NCBI RefSeq assembly: GCF_000142805.1
Contig: NC_013080.1
Span: forward strand, 434,001 to 498,000
DNA from: Lachancea thermotolerans CBS 6340
Taxonomy: Eukaryota; Ascomycota; Saccharomycetes; Saccharomycetales; Saccharomycetaceae
Direction of reading: 5' to 3'
DNA length: 64,000 nt
Both the position numbers and the translations under genes were made by a program. How positions within the stretch are numbered: position 1 is the stretch's first letter; the number at the start of each line of letters is the position of its first letter. The notes beneath the pieces are model-generated. The model saw only the letters and a list, made by a program, of their open reading frames with translations. It did no database searches and had not been told where the DNA came from. Positions 1-9,977 of the stretch are shown piece after piece.

Positions 1-890
1 TTGTTTACTGTGATCTCTTCGAAAGACAAGGCAAGACATCCAACCCAGCTCATTTCACAGTATGCTGTTCTCGCCAAATTTACCCAGAGGAGACGGACTT
101 ATCCACAATCCAAGTGGGCCAGCAGCCCTCATCTGGCCAAATATTTCAGCTTCCGGTCATTTCCTTGGTCTGCAGCTTTTCTCAGAACTCAGGATCAAAG
201 AAAGATGTATGCTTGCTCCAGTTGAGTGAAGTTGATACTTTGTTTCACGAAATGGGGCATGCCATTCACTCAATGCTCGGGAGAACCTCTCTTCAAAACA
301 TAAGTGGAACGAGGTGTGCAACAGACTTTGTTGAGCTACCTAGTATCCTGATGGAGCATTTTGCTCATGATTCCCGTGTGCTGTCTCGAATCGGAAAGCA
401 CTACATTACAAATGAGCCCGTTCCGGATGAATTACTCCATCTCAATCAGAATGAGCTCAAGTACCTTCAGAACACTGAAACTTTTTCGCAAGCTAAAATG
501 GCTATGCTAGATCAAGAGATGCACTCTCCTAGAATGCTCACAGATGGCCCTGTTGACGTTGTTGAAATATATCATGAAGTTGAGAAACAAATGGGCGTTT
601 TAACGGATGATAAAAGTAATTGGTGCGGAAGGTTTGGGCACCTTCTTGGCTATGGCGCGTCGTACTATAGCTACCTTTTTGATCGAGCGATTGCAAGTAA
701 AGTGTGGCAGCACTTATTCGCCAACGATCCATTTAGCCGCAAGAGTGGTGAAAAGTTCAAAAACAGTGTTTTAAGGTGGGGCGGCTCTAGGGACCCCTGG
801 AACTGCATCGCGGACGCTTTGGATAAACAGTCGCTTTCCAAGGGTGATGAAGAAGCAATGAAATTTATTGGTAACACAGAGGACGTGTAA
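1..890 (+). CDS. OCT1: Mitochondrial intermediate peptidase, 3' part (partial)
   Basis: The reading frame is open from base 3, so the gene begins outside the window and only the C-terminal ~295 residues are here. The zinc-metalloprotease motif HEMGH lies at about bases 245-260, preceded by Phe and followed by AIHSMLG as in M3-family oligopeptidases. Oct1 removes an octapeptide from many matrix proteins after the main processing peptidase has cut the presequence. The DFVELPS and MEHFAHD stretches and the [13 protein letters not shown] region are typical of Oct1. The shorter ATG at 114 is internal and not the start. The next feature downstream is a tRNA-Lys gene, which is not the S. cerevisiae neighbour as I recall it. 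Confidence 0.93.
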   Translation, partial: VYCDLFERQGKTSNPAHFTVCCSRQIYPEETDLSTIQVGQQPSSGQIFQLPVISLVCSFSQNSGSKKDVCLLQLSEVDTLFHEMGHAIHSMLGRTSLQNISGTRCATDFVELPSILMEHFAHDSRVLSRIGKHYITNEPVPDELLHLNQNELKYLQNTETFSQAKMAMLDQEMHSPRMLTDGPVDVVEIYHEVEKQMGVLTDDKSNWCGRFGHLLGYGASYYSYLFDRAIASKVWQHLFANDPFSRKSGEKFKNSVLRWGGSRDPWNCIADALDKQSLSKGDEEAMKFIGNTEDV

Positions 891-1154
891 GGTTTGAGGT
901 TAACCTTGTAAATAAATTACAGTCATGCGCATTAGAAACTCAAGCGAATATTAAACCATTAAATCTGTAAAACAAATATCTTAACCGGAATTGCCTAATA
1001 TATAAACTCTTCTGTGCTTTGGTACCACCTACTTGTTGTTTTGATCTGTGACGTACCAAAATCATCAACAGACTTAGCTAGTGCTTCAAAAATTGTATCA
1101 CATGGTGAGATTCTTTGTATATATATCTAACATTTCTTTAGAACTTTCACAAGA

Positions 1155-1227
1155 GCCTTGTTGGCGCAATCGGTAGCGCGTATGACTCTTAATCATAAGG
1201 TTAGGGGTTCGAGCCCCCTACAGGGCT
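1155..1227 (+). tRNA. tRNA-Lys (anticodon CUU), no intron
   Basis: The 73-nt gene folds as a cloverleaf. The acceptor strand GCCTTGT pairs with ACAGGGC (one G-U pair), the discriminator base is U, the anticodon loop is ACTCTTAAT with CTT, and the B box is GGTTCGAGCCC. It is essentially identical to the S. cerevisiae tRNA-Lys(CUU) I remember. A six-T run follows at 1231-1236. It sits only about 110 bases before the YKU80 start codon. Confidence 0.97.
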
Positions 1228-1230
1228 TAC

Positions 1231-1236
1231 TTTTTT
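1231..1236 (+). terminator. RNA polymerase III terminator of tRNA-Lys
   Basis: A run of six T begins 4 bases after the tRNA-Lys gene, the usual Pol III stop in yeast. Confidence 0.85.
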
Positions 1237-1338
1237 GAGGACGAAAAAGTCAACACAATGAAACTGATAATATCGAGCAATCAGTGTTAATGAAGTTGAA
1301 GCTTGCTCCGTTCCAGAGGGACGGAACGTTTTTACAGC

Positions 1339-3147
1339 ATGGGGAGCGAGGCCACGACATTCATTGTTGATGTTTCGCCCTCAATGGTTGGATTAGGGTA
1401 TGTTGAGCAAGCAACGGCGTATATTGAATACACATTGTTCTTGAAATCTAAGAAGCAGAGGAAAACAGATTGGGTCAACTGCTTCTTGGCCAACTGCCCG
1501 TACTCCCGCAACAATCATGAAACTGCCAATGTCTTTGAATTAATGCCTTTCACGGCTCCTATAGGAGCACACAAAGTGATTGAAATACTTAAAGAGCTAA
1601 AGAGTCTGGTTACCAGAAGCGCCCCAGGAAAGCATAACATCAATTCGATGGTTCAATGCCTGTTAGTTAGCTCTGTAAGCATGCGTGACGAGTTCAAAAA
1701 ACGCAAAGTTCGCAAGAGAATCATTGTCTTTACTGATAACCTCGATGGCCTCGATTTGACAGAAGAAGAGCTAGCTACCCTGGAGCAGGAGCTCGACTGC
1801 AGTATCGTGCTGGTTACCTGCGGCTTAAAGGTTGAAGAAAGGAAGACGTCTGAGATACCAATCTGGGAAAAGTGCATACAGAAAATTTCGGGGTCTATGG
1901 AAGTCTCAATGACAGCACTTTTGCAAGAGATCTCTACGCATAGGCCCGCAGTAGTAAAGCCAGTACGCATTTTCCAGGGAGAGCTTAGGTTAGGGGCTCC
2001 AATATCAGACGAAGATGTTACAGGGCCAAGCTACGACTCAATTACGGTCAAAGTTGAAGGGTATCCTGCAACTAAAGCAGTTTCAAGTCTCAATAGGCGC
2101 GTTGTGGCGAAATCCGAGGATGGCACCTTTGGCCCTGTCAAATCCGTGATCGAGTATGAGGCCATTGACGATGGAGAGGATTCGGAAGGTGGTGTTGCGA
2201 GTGTCTCTAAGGAGTACGTGACCAAGGCCTATCGTTATGGTTCGGATTATGTCGTCTTGCCCCAAGCTATTGAGTCTGAAAGAACCTACAAAACAAAGCC
2301 GGGCCTTGACTTGCGCGGTTTTGTCGGGAACGAGAGCATACCTCGTCACTTCCTAAGCTCTGAATCTACGTTCATTATCCCAGCGACCAAAGACGGCACA
2401 AGGGCCGACTTTGTGTCCTTTTCCGCTCTTGTTGACTCTATGATCAAGCTAAGGAAGTTCGCCATTGCCCGGTATGTGCAGAAACTTAACGGTGAGGTCC
2501 AAATGTGCCTGCTTTGCCCAATTCTGATACCCAAGAAGCGTAAAGAACCCGGCGATGACGAGACATATACACGCGCCCTAGTTCTAAATAGGCTCCCTTT
2601 CGCAGAAGATGAGCGGTGTTCCGACTACCCAAGGCTCGCGCAGGCTGCCGCTTCGTCCGACGCCGAGACAGCGGAGATCGACGCCCTAATGGGGGAATTG
2701 ATCGACACCATGGACCTTGGCCCGGGCCCCGACCAAACATGGTGTTCCACCACGCTTTACCGTTCGTTCGACCCAACGGTTCTCGAACCCACCTTACCAC
2801 TTCCTCGGCCGACAGAACCACGTGACTCCAGTGTTCAAGATGCCCTTTGCGTCCCCGCTATCGGAATATACCGCCAGCAGCAAATTCTGATCGAATACAT
2901 GCATCAGCGCATCGTCCAGGGGTCGGCAGATTTTGAGGTTCCGGGACTTCCCAATGACCTCCAGAAGAAGCTTTTTCCCTCCAATGAGCTATCGAAAGGC
3001 ACTTTATTGAAATTACAAGAGCTGCTTGCCATAGAGGTCAACAATTCCCGAGCAAGCTCCGCGACCCCTAATGACGAACAGCAGGATGAGGACGAATTCC
3101 AAGAAATTCCCTCCCTTGAAAGCTTGCTTGCAAGGGGGAGAACCTAA
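1339..3147 (+). CDS. YKU80: Ku80 subunit of the Ku DNA end-binding heterodimer
   Basis: This 602-residue protein (S. cerevisiae Yku80 is 629) begins with TTFIVDVSPSMVG, the N-terminal von Willebrand A-like domain of Ku. The central beta-barrel core is seen around LDLRGFVGNESIPRHFLSSES, and an acidic tail closes the protein. With Yku70 it binds DNA ends for non-homologous end joining and protects telomeres in the nucleus. I place the start at the ATG at 1339 because the homologue begins M-S-S-E-S-T-T-F; the frame is open further upstream (from 1303) but without an ATG. The S. cerevisiae counterpart is YMR106C, next to PGM2 as here. Confidence 0.93.
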   Translation: MGSEATTFIVDVSPSMVGLGYVEQATAYIEYTLFLKSKKQRKTDWVNCFLANCPYSRNNHETANVFELMPFTAPIGAHKVIEILKELKSLVTRSAPGKHNINSMVQCLLVSSVSMRDEFKKRKVRKRIIVFTDNLDGLDLTEEELATLEQELDCSIVLVTCGLKVEERKTSEIPIWEKCIQKISGSMEVSMTALLQEISTHRPAVVKPVRIFQGELRLGAPISDEDVTGPSYDSITVKVEGYPATKAVSSLNRRVVAKSEDGTFGPVKSVIEYEAIDDGEDSEGGVASVSKEYVTKAYRYGSDYVVLPQAIESERTYKTKPGLDLRGFVGNESIPRHFLSSESTFIIPATKDGTRADFVSFSALVDSMIKLRKFAIARYVQKLNGEVQMCLLCPILIPKKRKEPGDDETYTRALVLNRLPFAEDERCSDYPRLAQAAASSDAETAEIDALMGELIDTMDLGPGPDQTWCSTTLYRSFDPTVLEPTLPLPRPTEPRDSSVQDALCVPAIGIYRQQQILIEYMHQRIVQGSADFEVPGLPNDLQKKLFPSNELSKGTLLKLQELLAIEVNNSRASSATPNDEQQDEDEFQEIPSLESLLARGRT

Positions 3148-3201
3148 TGCATTCACGTGAACTGCACATGATTAAATCCAAGCAATATGCAAAAATTCCT
3201 T

Positions 3202-3219
3202 TGTCCCAACATTGGGACA
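3202..3219. repeat. 18-bp palindrome between YKU80 and PGM
   Basis: TGTCCCAA and TTGGGACA form perfect 8-bp inverted arms around a 2-base centre. It lies 55 bases after the YKU80 stop and about 200 bases before the PGM start, so it may belong to the YKU80 3' UTR or the PGM promoter. I do not recognise the factor. Confidence 0.6.
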
Positions 3220-3415
3220 TTTTCGAAGAAAAATATATATATTCTGAAGAAATCCCTTGACACTGAAACAGTTCAGTTCCCTGGTAATTAAGGCCACGTT
3301 CGTGTTCTCGATTTCAATTGACTTAACCGGACTTGCTGCTGTTCTGCTTCAGTGCAACGAATTCACTGTGAACCTATTACTGTAAAAAGGCTAAAGCTCA
3401 GCGCGCGCTTTAAAG

Positions 3416-5128
3416 ATGTCTTTACAAATTGAAACGGTTCCCACAAAGCCATACAATGACCAGAAGCCAGGTACTTCTGGGCTGAGGAAGAAGACAAAGG
3501 TCTTCATGAATGAGCCCCACTACACGGAGAACTTCATCCAAGCCATTATGGAAGCGATTCCAGAAGGGAGCCAAGATGCGGTTCTCGTGGTGGGCGGCGA
3601 TGGGCGTTACTACAACAACGAGGTGCTGCAGAAGATTGGAGAAATCGGTGCCGCAAATGGTGTCAAGAAACTGATTGTTGGGCAGAATGGGTTACTGTCA
3701 ACGCCGGCAGCGTCTCATATTATCCGCAGCTACCCTGAAAAGAGCACAGGTGGCATCATCCTAACAGCATCGCACAACCCGGGCGGGCCTGAGAACGACT
3801 TCGGTATCAAGTACAATTTGAGCAATGGTGGTCCAGCGCCAGAGTCCGTGACAAACTCTATTTTCGAGAAATCCAAGCAGTTAGCCAGTTACAAGACCGT
3901 AAAGAACTTTCCAAAGATCAATCTTTCGAAGATTGGCAAGAATCAGGAATATGGCTCTCTTCTGGTCGATGTTATTGATGTTACTGCGGAATATGTCAAG
4001 CTCATGAAGGAAATCTTCGACTTCGATCTTATCAAGAAATTTATTGATCATCAGCGTTCAACCAAAGGATTCAAGATCCTATTTGATGCTCTCAATGGTA
4101 TAACTGGACCTTACGGCAAAGCCATCTTTGCTGACGAGCTGGGACTCCCAGCGGAGGAAGTTCTGCAGAACTATGAGCCCAAACCTGACTTCGGTGGGCT
4201 CCATCCAGACCCCAACCTAACTTATGCTCACACGCTGGTTGAAAGGGTAGACAAAGAGCAAATTGCGTTTGGCGCTGCCTCTGATGGTGACGGTGATAGA
4301 AACATGATCTATGGGTGTGGTCCCGCTTTTGTGTCCCCAGGAGACTCTGTCGCTATCATTGCAGAGTACGCGTCGGAGATCCCTTATTTCAAAAAGCAGG
4401 GCATTTACGGTCTTGCCCGCTCATTCCCTACTTCAGCTGCGATTGATCGCGTAGCAAAGGCTCAGGGTCTAAACTGTTATGAGGTGCCAACGGGCTGGAA
4501 GTTTTTCTGCGCGTTATTCGATGCCAAGAAGCTTTCGATTTGCGGCGAGGAGTCTTTCGGCACCGGTTCTAACCATGTCAGAGAGAAGGACGGTGTTTGG
4601 GCTATTGTGGCATGGCTGAATATTCTTGCCATTTACAACAGAGAGCATCCCGACAGTGATGTTTCTATCAAGGTTGTTCTGGATGAGTTCTGGGCGAAGT
4701 ATGGCCGTACTTTCTTCACTAGGTACGATTTTGAGCAAGTCTCTGGTGAGGCTGCTGCCAAAGTACTGAGGGTGTTGGAGGACCTCGTAGTCTCCAAGGA
4801 ATCCGCTATTGGCAAGCTCTTACCCGGAAACACAGACCTGACTGTCACAGACTGCGGCGACTTCAGCTATACTGACCTCGACGGGTCAGTTTCCGAGCAC
4901 CAGGGTCTCTACGCGAAGCTCTCAAATGGATGCAGATTCGTTGTGAGACTTTCTGGTACCGGGTCATCCGGCGCGACCATTAGGCTTTACCTCGAAAGGT
5001 ACACGGACGACGCGTCAAAATACTCGCTAAATGTTGAGCAGTTCATGAAGGACGACATCAAGGCAGTTTTGAAGTTCCTGAAATTCCGTGAATACTTGGG
5101 AACCGATGAGCCTACTGTCAGAACCTGA
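3416..5128 (+). CDS. PGM2: Phosphoglucomutase
   Basis: This 570-residue cytosolic enzyme interconverts glucose-1-phosphate and glucose-6-phosphate, linking glycogen, trehalose, galactose and cell-wall precursor metabolism to glycolysis. The catalytic phosphoserine motif TASHNPGG is at residues 117-124 (Ser119). The metal loop DGDGDRN is at about residue 291, the sugar-binding CGEESFGTGS loop at about 378, and the phosphate-binding RLSGTGSSGATIR near residue 510. Length matches the family (569-570). S. cerevisiae has two ohnologues, PGM1 (YKL127W) and PGM2 (YMR105C); this single gene is co-orthologous to both, so the symbol stands for either. Flanked by YKU80 and YPK1 as expected for the ancestral order. 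Confidence 0.96.
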   Translation: MSLQIETVPTKPYNDQKPGTSGLRKKTKVFMNEPHYTENFIQAIMEAIPEGSQDAVLVVGGDGRYYNNEVLQKIGEIGAANGVKKLIVGQNGLLSTPAASHIIRSYPEKSTGGIILTASHNPGGPENDFGIKYNLSNGGPAPESVTNSIFEKSKQLASYKTVKNFPKINLSKIGKNQEYGSLLVDVIDVTAEYVKLMKEIFDFDLIKKFIDHQRSTKGFKILFDALNGITGPYGKAIFADELGLPAEEVLQNYEPKPDFGGLHPDPNLTYAHTLVERVDKEQIAFGAASDGDGDRNMIYGCGPAFVSPGDSVAIIAEYASEIPYFKKQGIYGLARSFPTSAAIDRVAKAQGLNCYEVPTGWKFFCALFDAKKLSICGEESFGTGSNHVREKDGVWAIVAWLNILAIYNREHPDSDVSIKVVLDEFWAKYGRTFFTRYDFEQVSGEAAAKVLRVLEDLVVSKESAIGKLLPGNTDLTVTDCGDFSYTDLDGSVSEHQGLYAKLSNGCRFVVRLSGTGSSGATIRLYLERYTDDASKYSLNVEQFMKDDIKAVLKFLKFREYLGTDEPTVRT

Positions 5129-5490
5129 TTGCACTTATCTCATGCTCTCTCTTCTATTTATATAATGTTTTTTATGCTGGTCGAAGGGAAGAATACACAT
5201 ACAGCAGAGAAAACCTATTCAGTAGAGCTTCGCTTTCTTTCAGAGTGACGAAGTTGTTATAACGAATCTAAGTACAATGGCTTCAGCTTAATATTCACAA
5301 CCTAGTTCAAGTGTCGTAGTTCCTTCCATTTGTATTCTTTGATTTTTCGGGTAATGAAATGAAATCTTGGAGTATATAGGAGGACAAAAAAATGAGCCTT
5401 CCTAAACGCGATGCTCGAGAAACAACAAAGAAAACATCCCTTTATAAAGGTGCCACAAGCGCTGTAAGCACGAAAGGGTTCATCAATTAA
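5129..5490. other. Gene-free interval PGM-YPK1 (362 bp)
   Basis: AT-rich spacer that should hold the PGM 3' end and the YPK1 promoter and leader. I see no conserved ORF, RNA gene or clear binding site in it. Confidence 0.6.
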
Positions 5491-7566
5491 ATGTACTCTT
5501 GGAAGCTTGCCAGCAAGTTTAAATTCGGACGTTCGAAGGAGGAGAAGGAGAAGGAGAAGGAGAGAGAAAAGAACAAAGACAAGGAGAAGCATGGTTTATT
5601 CCATCATAAGAGCCACAGGAGCGAATCTCCTTACATGGAACCTCCTAGAGGTTCAGTAGATCGCAAAGAAACTATAGTCCCATCTTCGTCTTCAATAGCG
5701 CCCGTACGCTTGTCATCGGACGTCAACAAATCCTCTGCAACAAACTCTTCGGCATCAACCGGAAGGACCTCGATGAGTACCTCAGGAGACCAAGATACTG
5801 TCGAAGATAAAAACGCGGCCTCAAGCTTCGTTGGTGACAAATCGAGTGGCAAAGACAGTTTAATTGAAGAGCCTCGTTTCTCAGGGATCATGACAATAAA
5901 AGTTTATGGTGGCGAAGGCTTTATGCTGCCCGTTTCGATTACCTCTAACGTTCAAATTCTCAAGAAGCTGCTGCAATCTGGCGTAATAAACCAGGCGAGT
6001 GACGACGCAAACGTCGACGAGCTCATCTCGTCACTCTCTCAACTTCAAGTGGCGGATCCGGGCGACGACGAAAATATTATAGACGGTGAGACGGCTGCTC
6101 GTTACATTCCGGCAACCATCACACTTCCAACTTCAACAACTTTGAATCCCTTACTGTATTTTACTTTGGAGTTCGACAATACGGTGGCAACTATTGAACC
6201 GGAATCCGGAACCATTTCAAACTTAACCTTCAACAAGATATCTACATTTGATGTTACTCGCAAGCTGAACTTCTTGAAAATGGACGTTTTTGCGCGCATT
6301 CCTTCCATATTGCTCCCCTCTAAAGCATGGCAGCAGATGAACTCCTCTGATCCGTACATCAAAGACATTTTGGATCGAATCAACAGCAACCAGGATATCC
6401 ACGTCGGTTCATGCAATCTTCCTCTTACACTGGACTTTGATTCTGCCTCCACTTTCCGTCTTTACAATCATCAGTGGATTAGCTTAGAGCAAGGGAACGG
6501 GAAGCTCAATATCAGTGTGGACTACAAGCCTGCCACCAACAGAGCACTAAGCATTGATGATTTCGATCTGCTCAAAGTCATTGGGAAGGGTTCTTTCGGC
6601 AAGGTTATGCAAGTCAGAAAGAAAGACACAAACAAGGTTTACGCCCTAAAAGCTATCAGGAAGTCTTACATTGTGTCAAAATCAGAGGTGACCCATACAT
6701 TGGCAGAACGTACTGTTCTTGCACGCGTTGACAATCCTTTCATCGTGCCCCTTAAGTTTTCTTTCCAATCACCAGATAAATTGTACATTGTGCTAGCTTT
6801 CATCAATGGAGGTGAACTTTTCTATCACCTTCAAAGAGAAGGTCGTTTCAGTCTTTCGCGCGCGAGGTTCTATACAGCAGAGCTTTTGTGTGCTTTAGAG
6901 ACTCTTCACAACCTTGACGTGATCTACCGTGATCTGAAGCCTGAAAACATTCTGTTGGACCATCAAGGTCACATCGCGCTGTGTGATTTTGGCCTTTGTA
7001 AGTTGAACATGAAAGGCCAAGAAAAAACTAACACATTTTGCGGAACCCCAGAGTACTTGGCTCCTGAATTGCTTCTGGGCCAAGGTTACTCGAAAGTTGT
7101 GGACTGGTGGACTCTTGGCGTGCTTTTGTATGAGATGATGACAGGCCTACCTCCTTACTATGATGAGGATGTACCAAAAATGTACAAAAAGATTTTACAA
7201 GAGCCCTTACGGTTCCCTGACGGCTTTGATAAAGACGCCAAAGATCTCCTGATTGGTCTATTAAGCCGCGATCCTAAGCGAAGACTGGGCTTCAATGGCG
7301 CCGAGGAAATTAAGTCTCATCCATTCTTCAGTCAGCTCAACTGGAAGCGGCTATGGATGAAGGGTTACATACCACCCTATAAACCGCCAGTCATGAACTC
7401 TTTGGATACTAGTAACTTCGATCAAGAGTTTACGAAAGAGCTGCCTGTAGATAGCGTTGTGAACGACTTTCTCAGTGAAAGTGTTCAACAGCAATTTGGT
7501 GGCTGGACATATGTTGGAAGCGAGCAACTTGGAAGCTCTATGGCACCCACTAAAAGCATACGATAG
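5491..7566 (+). CDS. YPK1: AGC-family protein kinase Ypk1/Ypk2
   Basis: This 691-residue kinase acts under TORC2 and Pkh1/2 to control sphingolipid synthesis, endocytosis and plasma-membrane homeostasis. The N-terminal third is Ser-rich with a Lys/Glu-rich stretch (residues ~11-35). A C2-like region follows from about 130. The kinase domain begins with GKGSFGKV near residue 366, has YRDLKPEN near 479 and DFGLC, and carries the T-loop TFCGTPEYLAPE near 515. The C-tail keeps the hydrophobic motif FGGWTYVG near 668. S. cerevisiae has the pair YPK1 (YKL126W) and YPK2 (YMR104C); here there is one gene between PGM and RRN3, as in the ancestral order. Confidence 0.95.
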   Translation: MYSWKLASKFKFGRSKEEKEKEKEREKNKDKEKHGLFHHKSHRSESPYMEPPRGSVDRKETIVPSSSSIAPVRLSSDVNKSSATNSSASTGRTSMSTSGDQDTVEDKNAASSFVGDKSSGKDSLIEEPRFSGIMTIKVYGGEGFMLPVSITSNVQILKKLLQSGVINQASDDANVDELISSLSQLQVADPGDDENIIDGETAARYIPATITLPTSTTLNPLLYFTLEFDNTVATIEPESGTISNLTFNKISTFDVTRKLNFLKMDVFARIPSILLPSKAWQQMNSSDPYIKDILDRINSNQDIHVGSCNLPLTLDFDSASTFRLYNHQWISLEQGNGKLNISVDYKPATNRALSIDDFDLLKVIGKGSFGKVMQVRKKDTNKVYALKAIRKSYIVSKSEVTHTLAERTVLARVDNPFIVPLKFSFQSPDKLYIVLAFINGGELFYHLQREGRFSLSRARFYTAELLCALETLHNLDVIYRDLKPENILLDHQGHIALCDFGLCKLNMKGQEKTNTFCGTPEYLAPELLLGQGYSKVVDWWTLGVLLYEMMTGLPPYYDEDVPKMYKKILQEPLRFPDGFDKDAKDLLIGLLSRDPKRRLGFNGAEEIKSHPFFSQLNWKRLWMKGYIPPYKPPVMNSLDTSNFDQEFTKELPVDSVVNDFLSESVQQQFGGWTYVGSEQLGSSMAPTKSIR

Positions 7567-7810
7567 GTATAGTAAGGCCCTGTGGCTTTTCTTCCACCCT
7601 TTTTCAATAAGACACCGCCGGAAAAGGCTCGACAGTCTAATGTTGATCACATGTAGAGCACGTGATGGTAGCTATGGTTTTTATACTTTGTTAAATACCC
7701 CTGGGCATAAAATTTTTAGAGATGCGATGATGTTAGATTCCTAAATCTTCATCTTACAAGAAACTTTGGAGTTGACGAAACGCTAAGTTGACCGAGCTTT
7801 CATTTGTAAG

Positions 7811-9730
7811 ATGATGGCCATAGAGAAGGCAGCCAAGAGAGGGGCTGATGGCATGATAAACTCAGTTGAGACGAAAAAAAGGCGAGTCGAGTTTGCAGAT
7901 GAGGTAATGGTTCACGATGAAGATGGCGAGAAGCACTCGAATCAAGACTTCTCTGCAAAGCTTTACCGTAACTTTGTTTTGAGTGCCATAGAGGACGTGG
8001 AAAGAGTATGTTTACTGTTTTTTTTGAAGAACCCGCCTTGGTGGTTCTTTTCCTTTTTCCCCGCGGGACACTAACTGTATTTTCAGAACGATGCCTCTCA
8101 AATCAACACATTGGCGAGCCAGTTGTCACTTCCGAGCTCGAGCCCCGACCGGATATCACCTGGCAATTTGTCAATCCTGCTGCAGACACTGTCCTACAAC
8201 ATCAGCAAACTTGATACCCCATTATGCACATCGCTGATCCAGTCTGTCATAAACTTTGAGAAGTGGTGGGAACTGCCTACCGCTACTCTAGGTACGTATA
8301 TATTCTTCATTAAAATCCTATGCTCGAGCTTGCCAAAGTGGTGGCAAGACGTGTCACTCCCGTTGATCTCCGAGTTCACCCTCCCTGTGGATCAGACTGT
8401 TCAACACCATGAGATGCTCAAATACTTCCTGCGGACAATTCCAACATGTACTGGTTTCATCGATTCCTACATCGCCAAGTTTTTCCCCAACAAGAATGAT
8501 TCAAAAAGGAACCTCGTTAACTATATTGCCAACGTGTTGTTACTCACTGACTACTGTAACGAATTAAGATTTCAGTCTTGGTCTTTAGTCATTGAGAAAG
8601 TGATTTCGATTGATGTTGAGCTGCAGAATGAGTTGGACGAATTGGATGATGATTTGGAAAACAACATAGACGACGAACTTGATGACGGTGAAGTTGAAAG
8701 CGATGAAGACGATCAAAACCTTGACAACGACTCCGATGATGATTCCGCCAACGATCTCGATGATGATGATCTTATGGACGGCCAAGAAGAATACAACGTC
8801 GACGTGACCCAAAACATAAAACAATTGTCGTCGAAGCTGGATGCCATTCTTTCTCTAATAACAAAACGGCTTTCGCAATCGCTTACTGCACAAAGCATCG
8901 AAAATGGTGACGGTGTCAGCATCTTTAACACTCTCATAAGTCTGTTCAAGTCGCATATCCTTCCCACTTATTATACAAGGTCCATCCAATACATCTTGTT
9001 CCATGTTTCTCAACAACAATTGGAACTTATGGATGCCTTTCTAGTCACACTCATTGACATTGCATTTTCTCCGAATGAGACCATTGAAAAGAGAATAAAG
9101 TCACTACAATACATCGGATCATTTATTGCACGCGCCAAGAAGCTAACAAATACTCAGATAATATTTGTTTCAAGCTACTTGACTTCATGGCTTAACCGTT
9201 ATGTTTTGGAGAGAGAAGAAGAAGTTAATCAACCTGGTGGAGTTGAGAGGTTTAAACATTTCTACGCTGCTTTCCAGGCACTTTGTTACGTGTTTTGCTT
9301 CAGGCACGCCATTTTTAGGGATGGAGACACCTGGGAATGCGAAATAGACAAGTTTTTTCAAAGAATGGTGCTCTCTAAATTCAATCCCTTGAAATACTGC
9401 AACGAGAATGTCATGATGATGTTTGCTCGTATTGCCCAGCATGAGGGTGTTGCTTACTGCTTTAGCATAATAGAAAACAATAACAACGAAAGAATGAAAG
9501 GGATTATGGGGAAATCAGATAGCCAGGGCTATAATGGCGTTGTTAGCAACTGGTCCTTGGCTACGCGACAACAATTTATAGATTTGCAAAGCTATTTTCC
9601 TTATGATCCGCTCTTTCTCAAAACATACAAAAGGATGATGAGGGACTACTACATTGAGTGGAGTGACGTTAGTCGCGAATACGAGAGTGACGAAAGCGAC
9701 GAACTTGATGAGTTAAACAGGGATTTATAG
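7811..9730 (+). CDS. RRN3: RNA polymerase I initiation factor Rrn3 (TIF-IA), two exons
   Basis: Exon 1 is 7811-8005 and exon 2 is 8087-9730, giving 612 residues (S. cerevisiae 627). Rrn3 binds Pol I and makes it competent to start rDNA transcription in the nucleolus. The start MMAIE matches MMAFE of S. cerevisiae. Exon 1 ends at Arg65 and exon 2 continues NDASQINTLASQLSLPS, in register with the homologue. Conserved blocks are INFEKWWELP, IKILCSSLPKWWQDVS and FDLQSYFPYDPLF-like sequence near the C-terminus. A long Asp/Glu stretch spans residues ~244-303. I know of no intron in the S. cerevisiae gene. A translation of unspliced RNA stops inside the branch-point sequence after 87 residues. Confidence 0.94.
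8006..8086 (+). other. Spliceosomal intron in RRN3 (81 nt)
   Basis: The 5' splice site is GTATGT (8006-8011), the branch sequence is CACTAAC (8069-8075, branch A at 8074), and the 3' end is TTTTCAG ending at 8086, 12 bases past the branch A. Removing it restores alignment with Rrn3 homologues at both sides. Its length is a multiple of three, but an in-frame TAA lies inside the branch sequence. Confidence 0.92.
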
Positions 9731-9977
9731 GTGTCTTTCATACAAGAAAATAAGAATATGTACCGCATGCAGCATTTGAAAATCTTCGATTTGAGTTTTA
9801 GAAATATGTGCCCATCTTCGGGGACGAAAATGATTTTAACTTTGCAACTTTACAACTTTTTACTTAGCTTTTTTACATACCATTTATTTTAGAACACCCC
9901 ACTACCTTTCTCTATTATTGTCCAAAGTATCCCTCATTGCATTATCCAAAATTCCATTCTCCCGTAAATTGATTGAT

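Noticed and set aside
1303-1338. Longer YKU80 reading frame
   Set aside because: The frame has no ATG before 1339, and homology begins at 1339.
8811-8823. AAAACATAAAA is a perfect reverse ARS consensus
   Set aside because: It lies inside RRN3 coding sequence without AT-rich flanks; the 11-bp motif alone has little predictive value.
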